Origin: Solobacterium sp. | GTDB taxonomy: Bacteria > Bacillota_I > Bacilli_A > Erysipelotrichales > Erysipelotrichaceae | Length of the DNA: 15,056 bases | NCBI GenBank assembly: GCA_017543025.1 | Contig: JAFYGX010000166.1 | Span: forward strand, 1 to 15,056 | Direction: 5' to 3' | Part shown: positions 1 to 6,740 of the stretch, piece by piece | How positions within the stretch are numbered: the stretch's first letter is position 1 | How the letters are laid out: each line of letters opens with the position of its first letter | Notes under the pieces: generated by a model | What the model was told of the DNA's origin: nothing | Databases searched by the model: none | Seen by the model: only the letters and a program-made list of their open reading frames with translations | Translations under genes and position numbers: made by a program

Positions 1-198
1 AACCTGGACTACCGCAGCCTGTATCTGCATTTTGAGAACGGTCTGTTCCTCTACAAGGCTTCTGCGGTAAAGAAGGTTGAAGAGGATTTCAATGAAGCGC
101 TGAAAAAGACGAGGGAAATGACGGCTGAGATGACCCGCAAAGGGCCGATTACAGAATTCATTGTCGCAGTCATGCGGATCTTCGCAGCAGAAATGTAA
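1..198 (+). CDS. Cardiolipin synthase, C-terminal end (partial)
   Basis: The open frame enters from the left edge and ends at TAA 196-198, leaving 66 C-terminal residues. It begins NLDYRSLYLHFENGLFLY, the conserved stretch just after the second HKD motif in bacterial phospholipase-D-type cardiolipin synthases, and ends with the usual amphipathic tail (DFNEALKKTREMT). Enzymes of this family condense two phosphatidylglycerol molecules into cardiolipin and glycerol at the cytoplasmic membrane. The HKD catalytic motifs and membrane anchors lie outside the window, so activity cannot be judged. A hairpin follows about 60 bases after the stop. Family assignment is fairly sure; the exact member is not. 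Confidence 0.83.
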   Translation, partial: NLDYRSLYLHFENGLFLYKASAVKKVEEDFNEALKKTREMTAEMTRKGPITEFIVAVMRIFAAEM

Positions 199-256
199 AC
201 AGCAGTCTCTGAGGGGATAAATATCTTCGGAACCGAAACTGTGAATTAACAGACAG

Positions 257-288
257 AGGACCAGTGATGAACTGGCCCTTTGTGTTTT
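257..288 (+). terminator. Probable intrinsic terminator after cardiolipin synthase
   Basis: CCAGT (261-265) pairs with ACTGG (271-275) across a 5-base loop. Beyond one A/C mismatch the stem continues with two more G-C pairs, and a broken T tract (TTTGTGTTTT) follows. The stem and U tract are imperfect, so it may be weak. Confidence 0.5.
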
Positions 289-330
289 ATATCCGATTTC
301 GCTCCGGACATATTCTTATGCGCCCTTATC

Positions 331-492
331 TTATTTACAGGCAGAAAAGTTCATGTTCCGGATCATCTGATCCATTCGGTATGCAGTGAATCCTTCATGA
401 AGATTGCCTGTCTGCGTTGCGGCCATAACGTACATGAGTAACCGTGTAATTTGCAGGTACGCAGCTGCTGATACACCAGCTTCAGATTGCGG
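331..492 (-). pseudogene. Possible remnant of an unrecognised coding sequence
   Basis: On the minus strand a frame of 53 codons runs from just after a TAA (493-495) to a TAA at 331-333. Its translation reads like protein: hydrophobic AAAYLQITRLLMYVMAATQ, then polar GNLHEGFTAYRMDQMIRNM. It has no start at its 5' end. The first ATG, at 435, has no ribosome binding site and would leave only 34 residues. A second minus frame over the same bases also reads plausibly (NLKLVYQQLRTCKLHGYS), so a frameshifted relic is as likely as chance. I do not recognise the family. It lies downstream of the terminator of the peptide locus, so it would not belong to that transcript. Confidence 0.28.
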
Positions 493-547
493 TTATGCAC
501 GCTGAGTGAAGTGTCTTTTTTCCCCGTGCCGGTGTCTTATGACCACG

Positions 548-575
548 AAAAAACAGCGGCAGTTACCGCTGCTTC
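548..575 (-). terminator. Intrinsic terminator of the double-glycine peptide locus
   Basis: Read on the minus strand, CAGCGG (571-566) pairs exactly with CCGCTG (559-554) across a six-base loop, extended by a G-U and an A-U pair, and runs straight into six T residues (553-548). It lies about 15-20 bases after the TGA at 592-590, the normal distance for a dedicated terminator. This supports the upstream small frame as a real transcription unit. Confidence 0.7.
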
Positions 576-589
576 TGTTAAACGCCTTA

Positions 590-772
590 TCATTCTCTCC
601 AGTAGCACTTCTGGCACTTTACGTTTTCTTCGTAATATCCTCCGACAGGATCGACTCTGCATACACGTTCGGGTGTGAACGGGCAGTAGCCGCTTTATAA
701 CTGCTGATCGGTACCGCCTGATACTTTCTTCTCCTGGTTTTCATCAAACATTTCAGCTGTATTTTGAGACAT
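590..772 (-). pseudogene. Double-glycine-leader, four-cysteine small peptide gene split by an in-frame TAA
   Basis: Reading leftward from ATG 772-770, the frame encodes 25 residues, MFDENQEKKVSGG then TDQQL, and stops at TAA 697-695. The same frame continues with 34 codons, SGYCPFTPERVC then VGGYYEENVKCQKCYWRE, ending at TGA 592-590. The first part resembles leaders cut after Gly-Gly by C39-peptidase ABC exporters (class II bacteriocins, peptide pheromones). The second is cysteine-rich (C-x7-C-x14-C-x2-C), like a secreted core or a small metal site. One base change from TAA to TAC or TAT would join them into a 60-residue precursor. The start is supported by AGGGAGA at 784-778, five bases upstream. 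A -10 box and a terminator frame the locus. No exporter, immunity or modification gene is visible. I do not recognise the exact family. It is either a recently inactivated gene, a sequencing error, or a coincidence of a 25-codon ORF with an unrelated tail. Confidence 0.5.
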
Positions 773-784
773 TCTGTTCTCCCT

Positions 785-807
785 GAGCCGGAACACACGG
801 CTCTTTT
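785..807. other. Hairpin in the 5' leader of the peptide locus
   Basis: GAGCCG (785-790) and CGGCTC (798-803) form a perfect six-pair stem with a seven-base loop. On the minus strand the stem lies immediately before the AGGGAGA ribosome binding site of the peptide locus, where it could affect translation or mRNA stability. On the plus strand it is followed by TTTTCCTTT and could act as a weak terminator. Which role it has is not decidable from the sequence. Confidence 0.4.
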
Positions 808-818
808 CCTTTCCCGAT

Positions 819-824
819 ATTATA
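819..824 (-). promoter_or_regulatory. -10 box (TATAAT) of the peptide locus
   Basis: A perfect TATAAT is read on the minus strand 47 bases upstream of the peptide start codon. It would place the transcript start near position 811, just before the leader hairpin. No good -35 sits 16-18 bases further upstream (GTAGAA at best), so the promoter may need an activator. Confidence 0.45.
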
Positions 825-1139
825 CGGCAGGACTCATCATTTCTACGGTGCCGCTCTGCAGGCAGAACTTATGAAGGCTGTCTGTGGCTGTCAGATATGT
901 TTATTTATTTAGAGAACGCAGCCATGGATGAGCCGGTTTTATGCCGTAAAATCATTGGACAGCAGCTGAAGGAAGGATCAGGGTCAGGTGTCAAGGAAGA
1001 ATGAATGGCACATATCCCCCTGGCGAACATTACTCGTGAAAGGTGTTTTTTGTGGAAATCGGAGCTTCAGACCTGTTTTTTCTTATGGATTGCTTTGCGG
1101 TAAGATATAAGCTGCGGAAGAAGAAACAGGAGAAAACAG
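825..1139. other. Gene-free stretch before the DUF4037 gene
   Basis: I see no intact gene here. A 26-codon plus-strand frame starting at ATG 925 (MDEPVLCRKIIGQQLKEGS) has no ribosome binding site. A TATAAG at 1106-1111 with a poor -35 (TTATGG, 1083-1088) is the best candidate promoter for the gene starting at 1140. T-rich runs occur at 1044-1050 and 1076-1082. Confidence 0.35.
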
Positions 1140-2096
1140 ATGGTCGCATTGGAAAACGAACCAGCACTCATGAAAAACAGACGGTTCTATGAAGAACAGG
1201 TCAGAGGACTGATTCATGACCGGTTTGCGGAATATGAAGACCGGATTGCAGTCGGTATAGCCGGGGAAGGTTCGGATTGCTTTGGCTATGAAGATGAGAT
1301 CTCACGGGATCATGATTTCGGGACCGGCGTATGTCTCTGGGTGAATGATGCGGATATGGATCGCTTCGGATATCGTCTGTCCATTGCCTATCATGAGCTC
1401 GCTGACCGGGTAGAACGCTCGTATTATACGGACCGACTGCGTGAGCGCAGAGGCGTAATGACGATTCATGACTTTTATTCAAATATTCTGAATATCAGCT
1501 GTGACACGGATCATTGCCGGATGAGTGAAGAGGACTGGCTTTCACTGGATCATTCCTGTCTGAAGACTGCGACCAACGGCGAGGTGTTCCGGGATGACAG
1601 GGGGGAGTTTACCGCGTTCCGCAGCCTGCTGCTGAGCTATTATCCGGACAGGGTATGGCGTATGAGGATTGCGGAACAGCTTCATGCATATGCTTCTTCG
1701 CTTCAGGTAAACTATGCCCGATGCATGACCCGGAAAGATACCGTGGCGGCACAGCTCTGCCGCTTTGAGGGGCTGAAGGCCGCAATGGAACTGTATTTTC
1801 TTCTGAAACGGGAATATCCGCCATATTACAAATGGACATACCATGCGCTGACTGAGCTGGACAGGGAAGGGATATTTGCCGCAAAGATCCGTGAACTGGC
1901 CGAAGAGCCTCTGAATCAGGCTGCCTGGGAAGGGACGGGTTACCATCCGAACCGGCAGAATTATAAGGACCGGATCGTTTCGCTTTCCGAAGAGATCGCT
2001 TCCGAACTGGAGCTGCTGCTGAACAGGCAGAATCTGATCCGGATCCGGAGCAGATATCTGGAAACGCATGTGGAGGAAGTGCTGAGCGGGCGGTGA
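1140..2096 (+). CDS. DUF4037 nucleotidyltransferase-like protein
   Basis: The 318-residue soluble protein matches the DUF4037 family. Near the N-terminus, residues 42-60 read GEGSDCFGYEDEISRDHDF, a GS-x-D-type nucleotidyltransferase signature with a following acidic cluster (D57, H58, D59). The central part (about 145-245, from EVFRDDRGEFTAFR through REYPPYYKWTYHAL) is the characteristic DUF4037 helical domain. The fold suggests transfer of a nucleotide to a small molecule or protein, as in aminoglycoside nucleotidyltransferases and minimal nucleotidyltransferases, but no substrate is known to me. The start is supported by AGGAG at 1128-1132, seven bases before ATG; Met11 is a less likely alternative. 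It is transcribed alone and ends at a terminator shared with the convergent pyrophosphatase gene. Family is confident, function unknown. Confidence 0.88.
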   Translation: MVALENEPALMKNRRFYEEQVRGLIHDRFAEYEDRIAVGIAGEGSDCFGYEDEISRDHDFGTGVCLWVNDADMDRFGYRLSIAYHELADRVERSYYTDRLRERRGVMTIHDFYSNILNISCDTDHCRMSEEDWLSLDHSCLKTATNGEVFRDDRGEFTAFRSLLLSYYPDRVWRMRIAEQLHAYASSLQVNYARCMTRKDTVAAQLCRFEGLKAAMELYFLLKREYPPYYKWTYHALTELDREGIFAAKIRELAEEPLNQAAWEGTGYHPNRQNYKDRIVSLSEEIASELELLLNRQNLIRIRSRYLETHVEEVLSGR

Positions 2097-2171
2097 CTGA
2101 AACCGGGCAGATCTGTTTCTGGAGCGGGACATATTCCTGATACAGACGGCTGTCATGAACTGCTGACAGAG

Positions 2172-2210
2172 AAAGAAAACCGTTCGGGTCAATACTGAAC
2201 GGTTTTTCTC
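2172..2210. terminator. Bidirectional intrinsic terminator between convergent genes
   Basis: AAAACCGTTC (2176-2185) and GAACGGTTTT (2197-2206) form a perfect ten-pair stem with an 11-base loop. It has T residues downstream on the plus strand and A-rich sequence on the other side, so it can stop both the DUF4037 transcript and the pyrophosphatase transcript. Confidence 0.82.
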
Positions 2211-2212
2211 TG

Positions 2213-3337
2213 TTATTCGTGCGGGTATGAATTCAGCACACCGCTGATTGCCGGAACAAATCCTGCTTTGCGGGACATGCTCGGATCTTTGATGAACATG
2301 GTTCCGTCAAACGGATCATCCGGAAAGGCAGTAATGTAGATTTCCTTTGCCAGTTCGGAAGAAGGAATCGTGAAGTTGATTCCGGTTTTGCCCGGAAAGT
2401 AGGAGATCACAAGATACATCAGATCAACTTCCTGCAGTTTTTCGGCCTCACTGAGATCATCCTTCAGCTGCTCCGCGACGGCCTTCGCATCTGCTTCATC
2501 AATTGCCGTTACACAGGAAATCGCATACCGGTAGCTTTCCGTTTCATATTTTCTGCTGTCTGCCAACAGAATTTCCATGTCGCTCATGCCGTCCCGTGAA
2601 AGTGCGGCACGTCGTAATTTTTCATAATACTCCGTGCGTTCAATGATGCCGGCACGTTTCTGCAGCGCATCTGCAGCCTGGCGGTCCAGTTCTGTCACTG
2701 TGGAATAAGACAGATTGCGGCTGTCTGAAAGAATGGCGCCAAGCAGCACTTCCGCTGTTTTCTCATCGATTTCAACACCATACCGGTTATAGCAGTCCCA
2801 TACGGCAGAAGCAGCCGCAGCGACAGGTTTTGCGGTATAGAGGAACGGATTGTGGTTGATGATACCGGCGGCCCCATGGTGATCGATGATCGAGATGATA
2901 TTGGCTTCCTTCATGCCGTCGACTGACTGTGCATAGTCGGAATGATCGACCAGAACAATGTTCTCTCCGCCAGCCTGATCGAGTATTTCCGGTACCGGTA
3001 CACCAGCGTGCTCCAGAATGAACTCCGTCTCTCTGTTCAGCGGGCCGGCAATCGCAGGACGCGCATCATAGCCGAGCTTGTTCAGAAGCTCGGCATAGGC
3101 GATTGCACTGCATACAGTATCGGAGTCCGGGGATAAGTGACCGATGACATAGATCGGTCCCTTCTGTATTGTGAGATTCTGCAGTTCGCTCCGGTTGCGT
3201 TCTATCTCCGCTGCACGCTGTGCTTCCCAGGCTCTCTGCGTCTGATTTTTTCCGAGTATGAACCCTGCCGGTGCGGACAGGGAGGCGGCAATGACAGCGA
3301 TGACAATAGCTGCTGCCGCATTGTTATGGCTTGCCAT
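2213..3337 (-). CDS. ppaC: Family II (DHH) inorganic pyrophosphatase with N-terminal membrane anchor
   Basis: Residues 60-374 carry the full family II pyrophosphatase signature: GHLSPDSD (H67, D71, D73), VDHSD (D131), DHH (152-154), SDS (D205), and the C-terminal DHHA2 phosphate-binding SRK (355-357). This Mn/Co-dependent enzyme hydrolyses pyrophosphate to phosphate. Family members are usually about 310 residues and soluble. This one adds about 60 residues: a hydrophobic segment (AAAAIVIAVIAASLSAPAGFIL, residues 7-28) and a charged, probably helical linker (about 30-55) rich in Arg and Glu. Positive charges after the segment favour a cytoplasmic catalytic domain tethered to the inner face of the membrane. 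I chose ATG 3337 because GGGA lies 11 bases upstream and the anchor follows directly; the frame is open 37 codons further but without a better ribosome binding site. It lies 58 bases after the SAM hydrolase gene, probably as one operon. Confidence 0.88.
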   Translation of the reverse strand: MASHNNAAAAIVIAVIAASLSAPAGFILGKNQTQRAWEAQRAAEIERNRSELQNLTIQKGPIYVIGHLSPDSDTVCSAIAYAELLNKLGYDARPAIAGPLNRETEFILEHAGVPVPEILDQAGGENIVLVDHSDYAQSVDGMKEANIISIIDHHGAAGIINHNPFLYTAKPVAAAASAVWDCYNRYGVEIDEKTAEVLLGAILSDSRNLSYSTVTELDRQAADALQKRAGIIERTEYYEKLRRAALSRDGMSDMEILLADSRKYETESYRYAISCVTAIDEADAKAVAEQLKDDLSEAEKLQEVDLMYLVISYFPGKTGINFTIPSSELAKEIYITAFPDDPFDGTMFIKDPSMSRKAGFVPAISGVLNSYPHE

Positions 3338-3395
3338 ATATGATATTGTCCCTTTCTGAGTTGATTCTCTGTATTCCATTGTTATGAGGTGCTGT

Positions 3396-4244
3396 TCAGA
3401 CGATTCTGCTGATCCTTGCGGTCCACTCTTTTCCGTAACCGATCCCATACCGTTTCATGAAATGATCCCGGTTGAGATCAAGCGAAATAAAGCCGGAGGA
3501 ATCCGGGTAAAGCAGCGGACTTCCGATCTCAGTTTCCCCGAATGTCCGGCATAAGGGGACAAAGCGATCGTAGCATTTTGTGCCGGAGTGAAACAGTTCT
3601 GTCCGCAGCAGCTCATGAAACTGAAATCCGCAGGCAGTGAGATCGGCTTCCGTAAGATTCAGACAGATTCCGCCGAAATGCCGGTTTCCGCTCTGGATAA
3701 ATCCTTCCGCCTTTCCCGGAGAAAGGGAAGGACGAAGAAAGTATTCGCCGCATTGTATGATCTGTTCGACCGGATAGGATGGCCCGATATCCGCAAAGCA
3801 GATCTTTGAGGAGGCGAGCTTTGCGGCACAGCAGCTGAACAGGTCACGGCCATGAAATACGGAAGCCGGATTTCTGCCGTGAAACAGATGAAGCGTCTCA
3901 TCAATCTTCCGTACTTCTTCAATGCCGGTGGAATGCAGAAGATGCGTCAGGGTGCCGTTATCCGGCGTAAAAACAAAGCTTCCGTCGTTCAGACGGGCGG
4001 CGCAGGCGGTGCGATCAGTACCGACGTCCGGATCAACAACCGAAATGAAGACTGTGCCGGATGGCCAGTATGGCTCAAGGGCATTCAGTGAAAGGGAGGC
4101 CTCCCATACATCGAAAGGACGTATTTCATGGGTCGCATCGATCACGTCAAGTTCCGGATCTGTGATCCGGATCACGCCTTTCATTTCGGCAGCAGCGCAC
4201 CATGCGGAAGAAAAATCTGTCTGAATAACGATTGCCGGTTTCAT
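3396..4244 (-). CDS. S-adenosylmethionine hydrolase / SAM hydroxide adenosyltransferase (DUF62)
   Basis: The 282-residue protein belongs to the DUF62 family, relatives of fluorinase and chlorinase that use water or hydroxide to split SAM into adenosine and methionine. Visible motifs are the N-terminal QTDF (D10), VVDPDVG (69-75), TPDNG (93-97) and FHGRD (130-134). The Asp-Arg-His triad described for the SAM hydrolases is present as D71, R78 and H131. The usual VVDPGVG reads VVDPDVG here, one change in a conserved loop. The C-terminal beta-barrel domain (about 165-282) is present, so the length is normal. AAGGA lies six bases before ATG 4244, which also begins the conserved sequence, so the longer frame to 4301 is rejected. 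It is the first gene of a probable two-gene operon with the pyrophosphatase. Confidence 0.86.
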   Translation of the reverse strand: MKPAIVIQTDFSSAWCAAAEMKGVIRITDPELDVIDATHEIRPFDVWEASLSLNALEPYWPSGTVFISVVDPDVGTDRTACAARLNDGSFVFTPDNGTLTHLLHSTGIEEVRKIDETLHLFHGRNPASVFHGRDLFSCCAAKLASSKICFADIGPSYPVEQIIQCGEYFLRPSLSPGKAEGFIQSGNRHFGGICLNLTEADLTACGFQFHELLRTELFHSGTKCYDRFVPLCRTFGETEIGSPLLYPDSSGFISLDLNRDHFMKRYGIGYGKEWTARISRIV

Positions 4245-4366
4245 ATCAGTTCCTTTCTGTCTGTGTCGGCAGGGGGAATGTACCATCTTCACCTGCAGCA
4301 CAGTCGTAACTGCTGCGGAATCATTTTAGCATCATTCAATCTGTGATTTCCCCCTGAGCCATAATT

Positions 4367-4386
4367 GAAAGGGGATGAAAGGGGAT
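4367..4386. repeat. Two-copy 10-bp tandem repeat in the divergent intergenic region
   Basis: GAAAGGGGAT occurs twice head to tail (4367-4376 and 4377-4386) between the divergent SAM hydrolase and MATE genes. It may be part of a regulatory region or simple slippage. The rest of the 279-base interval holds no gene I can support. Confidence 0.5.
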
Positions 4387-4507
4387 TTCGAGGCGGCTGA
4401 AGTTCTTTTTCTCCTTCTGGGTCAGAAAACAGAAGGACAAACCGCTGTTTCTTCAGAATAAAGTGAAACGGAAATGACAGATAGTACTGTCCGTTGTCCA
4501 TACTTCG

Positions 4508-4516
4508 TGTTATAAC
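4508..4516 (+). promoter_or_regulatory. Extended -10 promoter of the MATE gene
   Basis: TGTTATAAC matches an extended -10 element (TG-n-TATAAT with one mismatch). No clear -35 lies at the right distance, as is common for extended -10 promoters. Transcription would start around 4522-4524, at the predicted ATG. Confidence 0.45.
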
Positions 4517-4523
4517 TTTTCCC

Positions 4524-5909
4524 ATGACGACAGAACGAAAAGAAAACAGGATGGGCATTATGCCTGTCAGACAGCTGATTATCCGGATGTCGCTTCCGAT
4601 GATGATCTCCATGCTTGTACAGGCGCTGTATAACGTGGTGGACAGCGTTTATGTAGCGCGGCTTTCCGAAAGCGCGCTGACCGCAGTTACACTGGCATTT
4701 CCGCTGCAGAATCTGATGATTGCGCTTGGCTCCGGCACCGGCGTCGGCATCAATGCATTGTTATCCCGTTCGCTTGGCCAGAAGAAATTTGACCGTGCAG
4801 ATGAAGCCGCAAATACCGGTCTGCTTCTGACAGTGTTCAATACGATTCTGTTTGTGCTGATCGGGCTGTTTGCGGCAGAGGGCTTTATCCGCACACAGAC
4901 AGCGGATGCGATGATCATTCAGGATGCCGGGCGGTATCTTCGGATCGTGACCTGCATTTCCGGCGGTATTTTCTTCCAGCTGACATTTGAGCGGCTGCTG
5001 CAGTCTACAGGACTGACGGTTTACTCCATGATCTCTCAGGCTGCCGGAGCGCTTATCAATATCATTCTTGATCCGATCATGATCTTCGGCATGTTCGGCC
5101 TCCCGAAGTTCGGGGTTGCCGGAGCAGCCTATGCCACCGTAATCGGCCAGATCTGTGCCGCCTGTATCGGGCTTGTGCTGAACCTTCGGTTCAATAAGGA
5201 AATTCATCTCTCACCGGAAAAGATCCTTCATCCGCAGCTGGAGATTGTGCAGCGGATCTATGCGGTAGGTGTGCCTTCGATTCTGATGATTTCGATCGGT
5301 TCACTGATGACGTATCTGATGAATCTGATCCTGATCGGCTTCTCCACAACTGCCGCTGCGGTATTCGGCGTCTATTTCAAACTGCAGAGCTTCTTCTTCA
5401 TGCCGGTATTCGGACTGAACAACGGTCTGATTCCGGTGCTTGCCTATAACCACGGGGCGCAGCAGAAGAAGCGGATTGATGAAGCCCTCAGCTTTTCCGT
5501 CATTGTTGCAGTGGCGATCATGTTAACGGGAACACTGATCATGAATCTGTTTCCCGCCCAGCTGCTCGGCTTCTTCAGCGCTAGTCCGGAAATGCTGAAG
5601 ATCGGTGTGCCTGCGCTGCACATCATCTCGCTTCATTTCCCAATCGCTGCTGTATGCATTGTGCTGGGGTCAATTTTTCAGGCATTTTCTCAGAGCATTT
5701 ATTCGCTGATCGTATCGGTCGGCAGACAGCTGGTCATCCTGATTCCGGTCGCATGGCTTCTGGCGCAGACCGGAAATGTCAATAACGTCTGGTGGTGTTT
5801 TCTGATCGCAGAGCTCGCATCCCTGATGCTCTCCGTATGGTTTTTCCGCCGGATCTATGAACAGGAAGTGGCTGTCATGGCGGATGCGGAAGAAGAACGA
5901 AGGTCATAA
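4524..5909 (+). CDS. MATE family multidrug/cation antiporter
   Basis: The 461-residue membrane protein has the MATE layout of twelve hydrophobic segments in two halves. It carries the typical N-terminal stretch MSLPMMISMLVQALYNVVDS, followed by VARLSESALTAVTLAFP and GTGVGINALLSRSLG. MATE proteins export cationic drugs, dyes or metabolites in exchange for sodium or protons. The mid-protein repeat (GVPSILMISIGSLMTYLMN and VFGVYFKLQSFFFMPVFGL) matches the second half. I chose ATG 4524 because it gives the charged N-terminal tail plus GIMPV box usual in this group. No ribosome binding site precedes it, and ATG 4551 is an alternative with only a poor AGG next to it. The acetyltransferase gene follows after 18 bases, so the two are probably cotranscribed. 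The substrate is unknown. Confidence 0.9.
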   Translation: MTTERKENRMGIMPVRQLIIRMSLPMMISMLVQALYNVVDSVYVARLSESALTAVTLAFPLQNLMIALGSGTGVGINALLSRSLGQKKFDRADEAANTGLLLTVFNTILFVLIGLFAAEGFIRTQTADAMIIQDAGRYLRIVTCISGGIFFQLTFERLLQSTGLTVYSMISQAAGALINIILDPIMIFGMFGLPKFGVAGAAYATVIGQICAACIGLVLNLRFNKEIHLSPEKILHPQLEIVQRIYAVGVPSILMISIGSLMTYLMNLILIGFSTTAAAVFGVYFKLQSFFFMPVFGLNNGLIPVLAYNHGAQQKKRIDEALSFSVIVAVAIMLTGTLIMNLFPAQLLGFFSASPEMLKIGVPALHIISLHFPIAAVCIVLGSIFQAFSQSIYSLIVSVGRQLVILIPVAWLLAQTGNVNNVWWCFLIAELASLMLSVWFFRRIYEQEVAVMADAEEERRS

Positions 5910-5927
5910 ACAGAAGGAAAGAGGATT

Positions 5928-6536
5928 ATGAATCAGAAGGAAAGAATGCTGGCAGGACTGCCGTACAAAGCATGGATGGATGGACTGGATCAGGAACGGC
6001 TGGAAAATAAGAAGCGTGTTTATCAGTTCAATCAGCTTCCGCCGGATGCGGTGGAAGAACAGCAGCGGCTGATCCGGCAGATACTCGGAAAAGCAGGGGA
6101 AGATGTGAATATTGAAGCGCCGTTTCACTGTGATTACGGGTATAACATCGAAGTGGGAGATCATTTTTTTGCGAATTATAATCTCACGATTCTCGATGTC
6201 GGAAAGGTGCGGATCGGAGATCATGCACAGATTGCGCCGAATGTATCAATTTATACAGCCGGCCATCCGATTCACCCGGATTCCCGGAATTCCGGTTATG
6301 AATACGGTATTGATATTACAATCGGTGACAATGTCTGGATCGGCGGAAATGCGTGCATTATGCCGGGCGTGACAATCGGCAGTAATACGGTGATCGGCGG
6401 CGGCAGCGTGGTCACGCGAGATATTCCGGCAAATGTGATCGCCGCGGGGAATCCATGCCGGGTGATCCGGGAAATAACGGATGCGGACAGGGACTTCTAT
6501 TTCAGAGACCGGAAATTTGATGTGGAAGATTACTGA
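5928..6536 (+). CDS. Maltose/galactoside-type sugar O-acetyltransferase
   Basis: The 202-residue protein has the N-terminal Mac helical domain of maltose acetyltransferases (ERMLAGLPYKAWMDGL, residues 5-20) followed by left-handed beta-helix hexapeptide repeats. It includes FHCDYGYNIEVGDHFFANYN and VTIGSNTVIGGGSVVTRDIP, and ends in the family's usual PCRVIREI box. The catalytic histidine corresponds to H113 in YTAGHPIHP. Such enzymes move acetyl from acetyl-CoA to a sugar hydroxyl in the cytoplasm, often to dispose of non-metabolised sugars; the true acceptor cannot be read from sequence. AGAGG precedes ATG by a few bases. It sits 18 bases behind the efflux transporter. One speculative reading is that the pair acetylates and then exports the same compounds. 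Confidence 0.9.
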   Translation: MNQKERMLAGLPYKAWMDGLDQERLENKKRVYQFNQLPPDAVEEQQRLIRQILGKAGEDVNIEAPFHCDYGYNIEVGDHFFANYNLTILDVGKVRIGDHAQIAPNVSIYTAGHPIHPDSRNSGYEYGIDITIGDNVWIGGNACIMPGVTIGSNTVIGGGSVVTRDIPANVIAAGNPCRVIREITDADRDFYFRDRKFDVEDY

Positions 6537-6616
6537 GCGCATAAGGAAACCGGCAGACAGGAATATATCTGACATGAAAGCGTGAACGATCCATCCTGCG
6601 GACTGCAGTTTCCGCC

Positions 6617-6645
6617 TTATCATTCCTCGTTAAAAAATGTATAAT
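6617..6645 (+). promoter_or_regulatory. Sigma-A-type promoter of the PAP2 gene
   Basis: TTATCA (6617-6622, four of six consensus bases) and a perfect TATAAT (6640-6645) are separated by 17 bases. The predicted start near 6652 gives a leader of about 90 bases. A possible hairpin (CACAGG 6647-6652 with CCTGTG 6675-6680) lies at the start of that leader, so the PAP2 gene is probably separate from the acetyltransferase operon. Confidence 0.6.
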
Positions 6646-6740
6646 TCACAGGGCTGCCTGAAAAGGGATACGGCCTGTGGATCGATTCGTCTGAGATTCT
6701 GCAGGGAGTCGGTTCGCTGTTACTGTTTACGGAGGTATTT

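Noticed and set aside
487..700. Two overlapping plus-strand frames of 63 and 64 codons
   Set aside because: They have no ribosome binding sites, lie antisense to the peptide locus and its terminator, and read as low-quality protein.
925..1005. A 26-codon plus-strand frame ending in GSGSGVKEE
   Set aside because: It has no ribosome binding site or promoter and is too short to recognise; kept only as a note in the intergenic entry.
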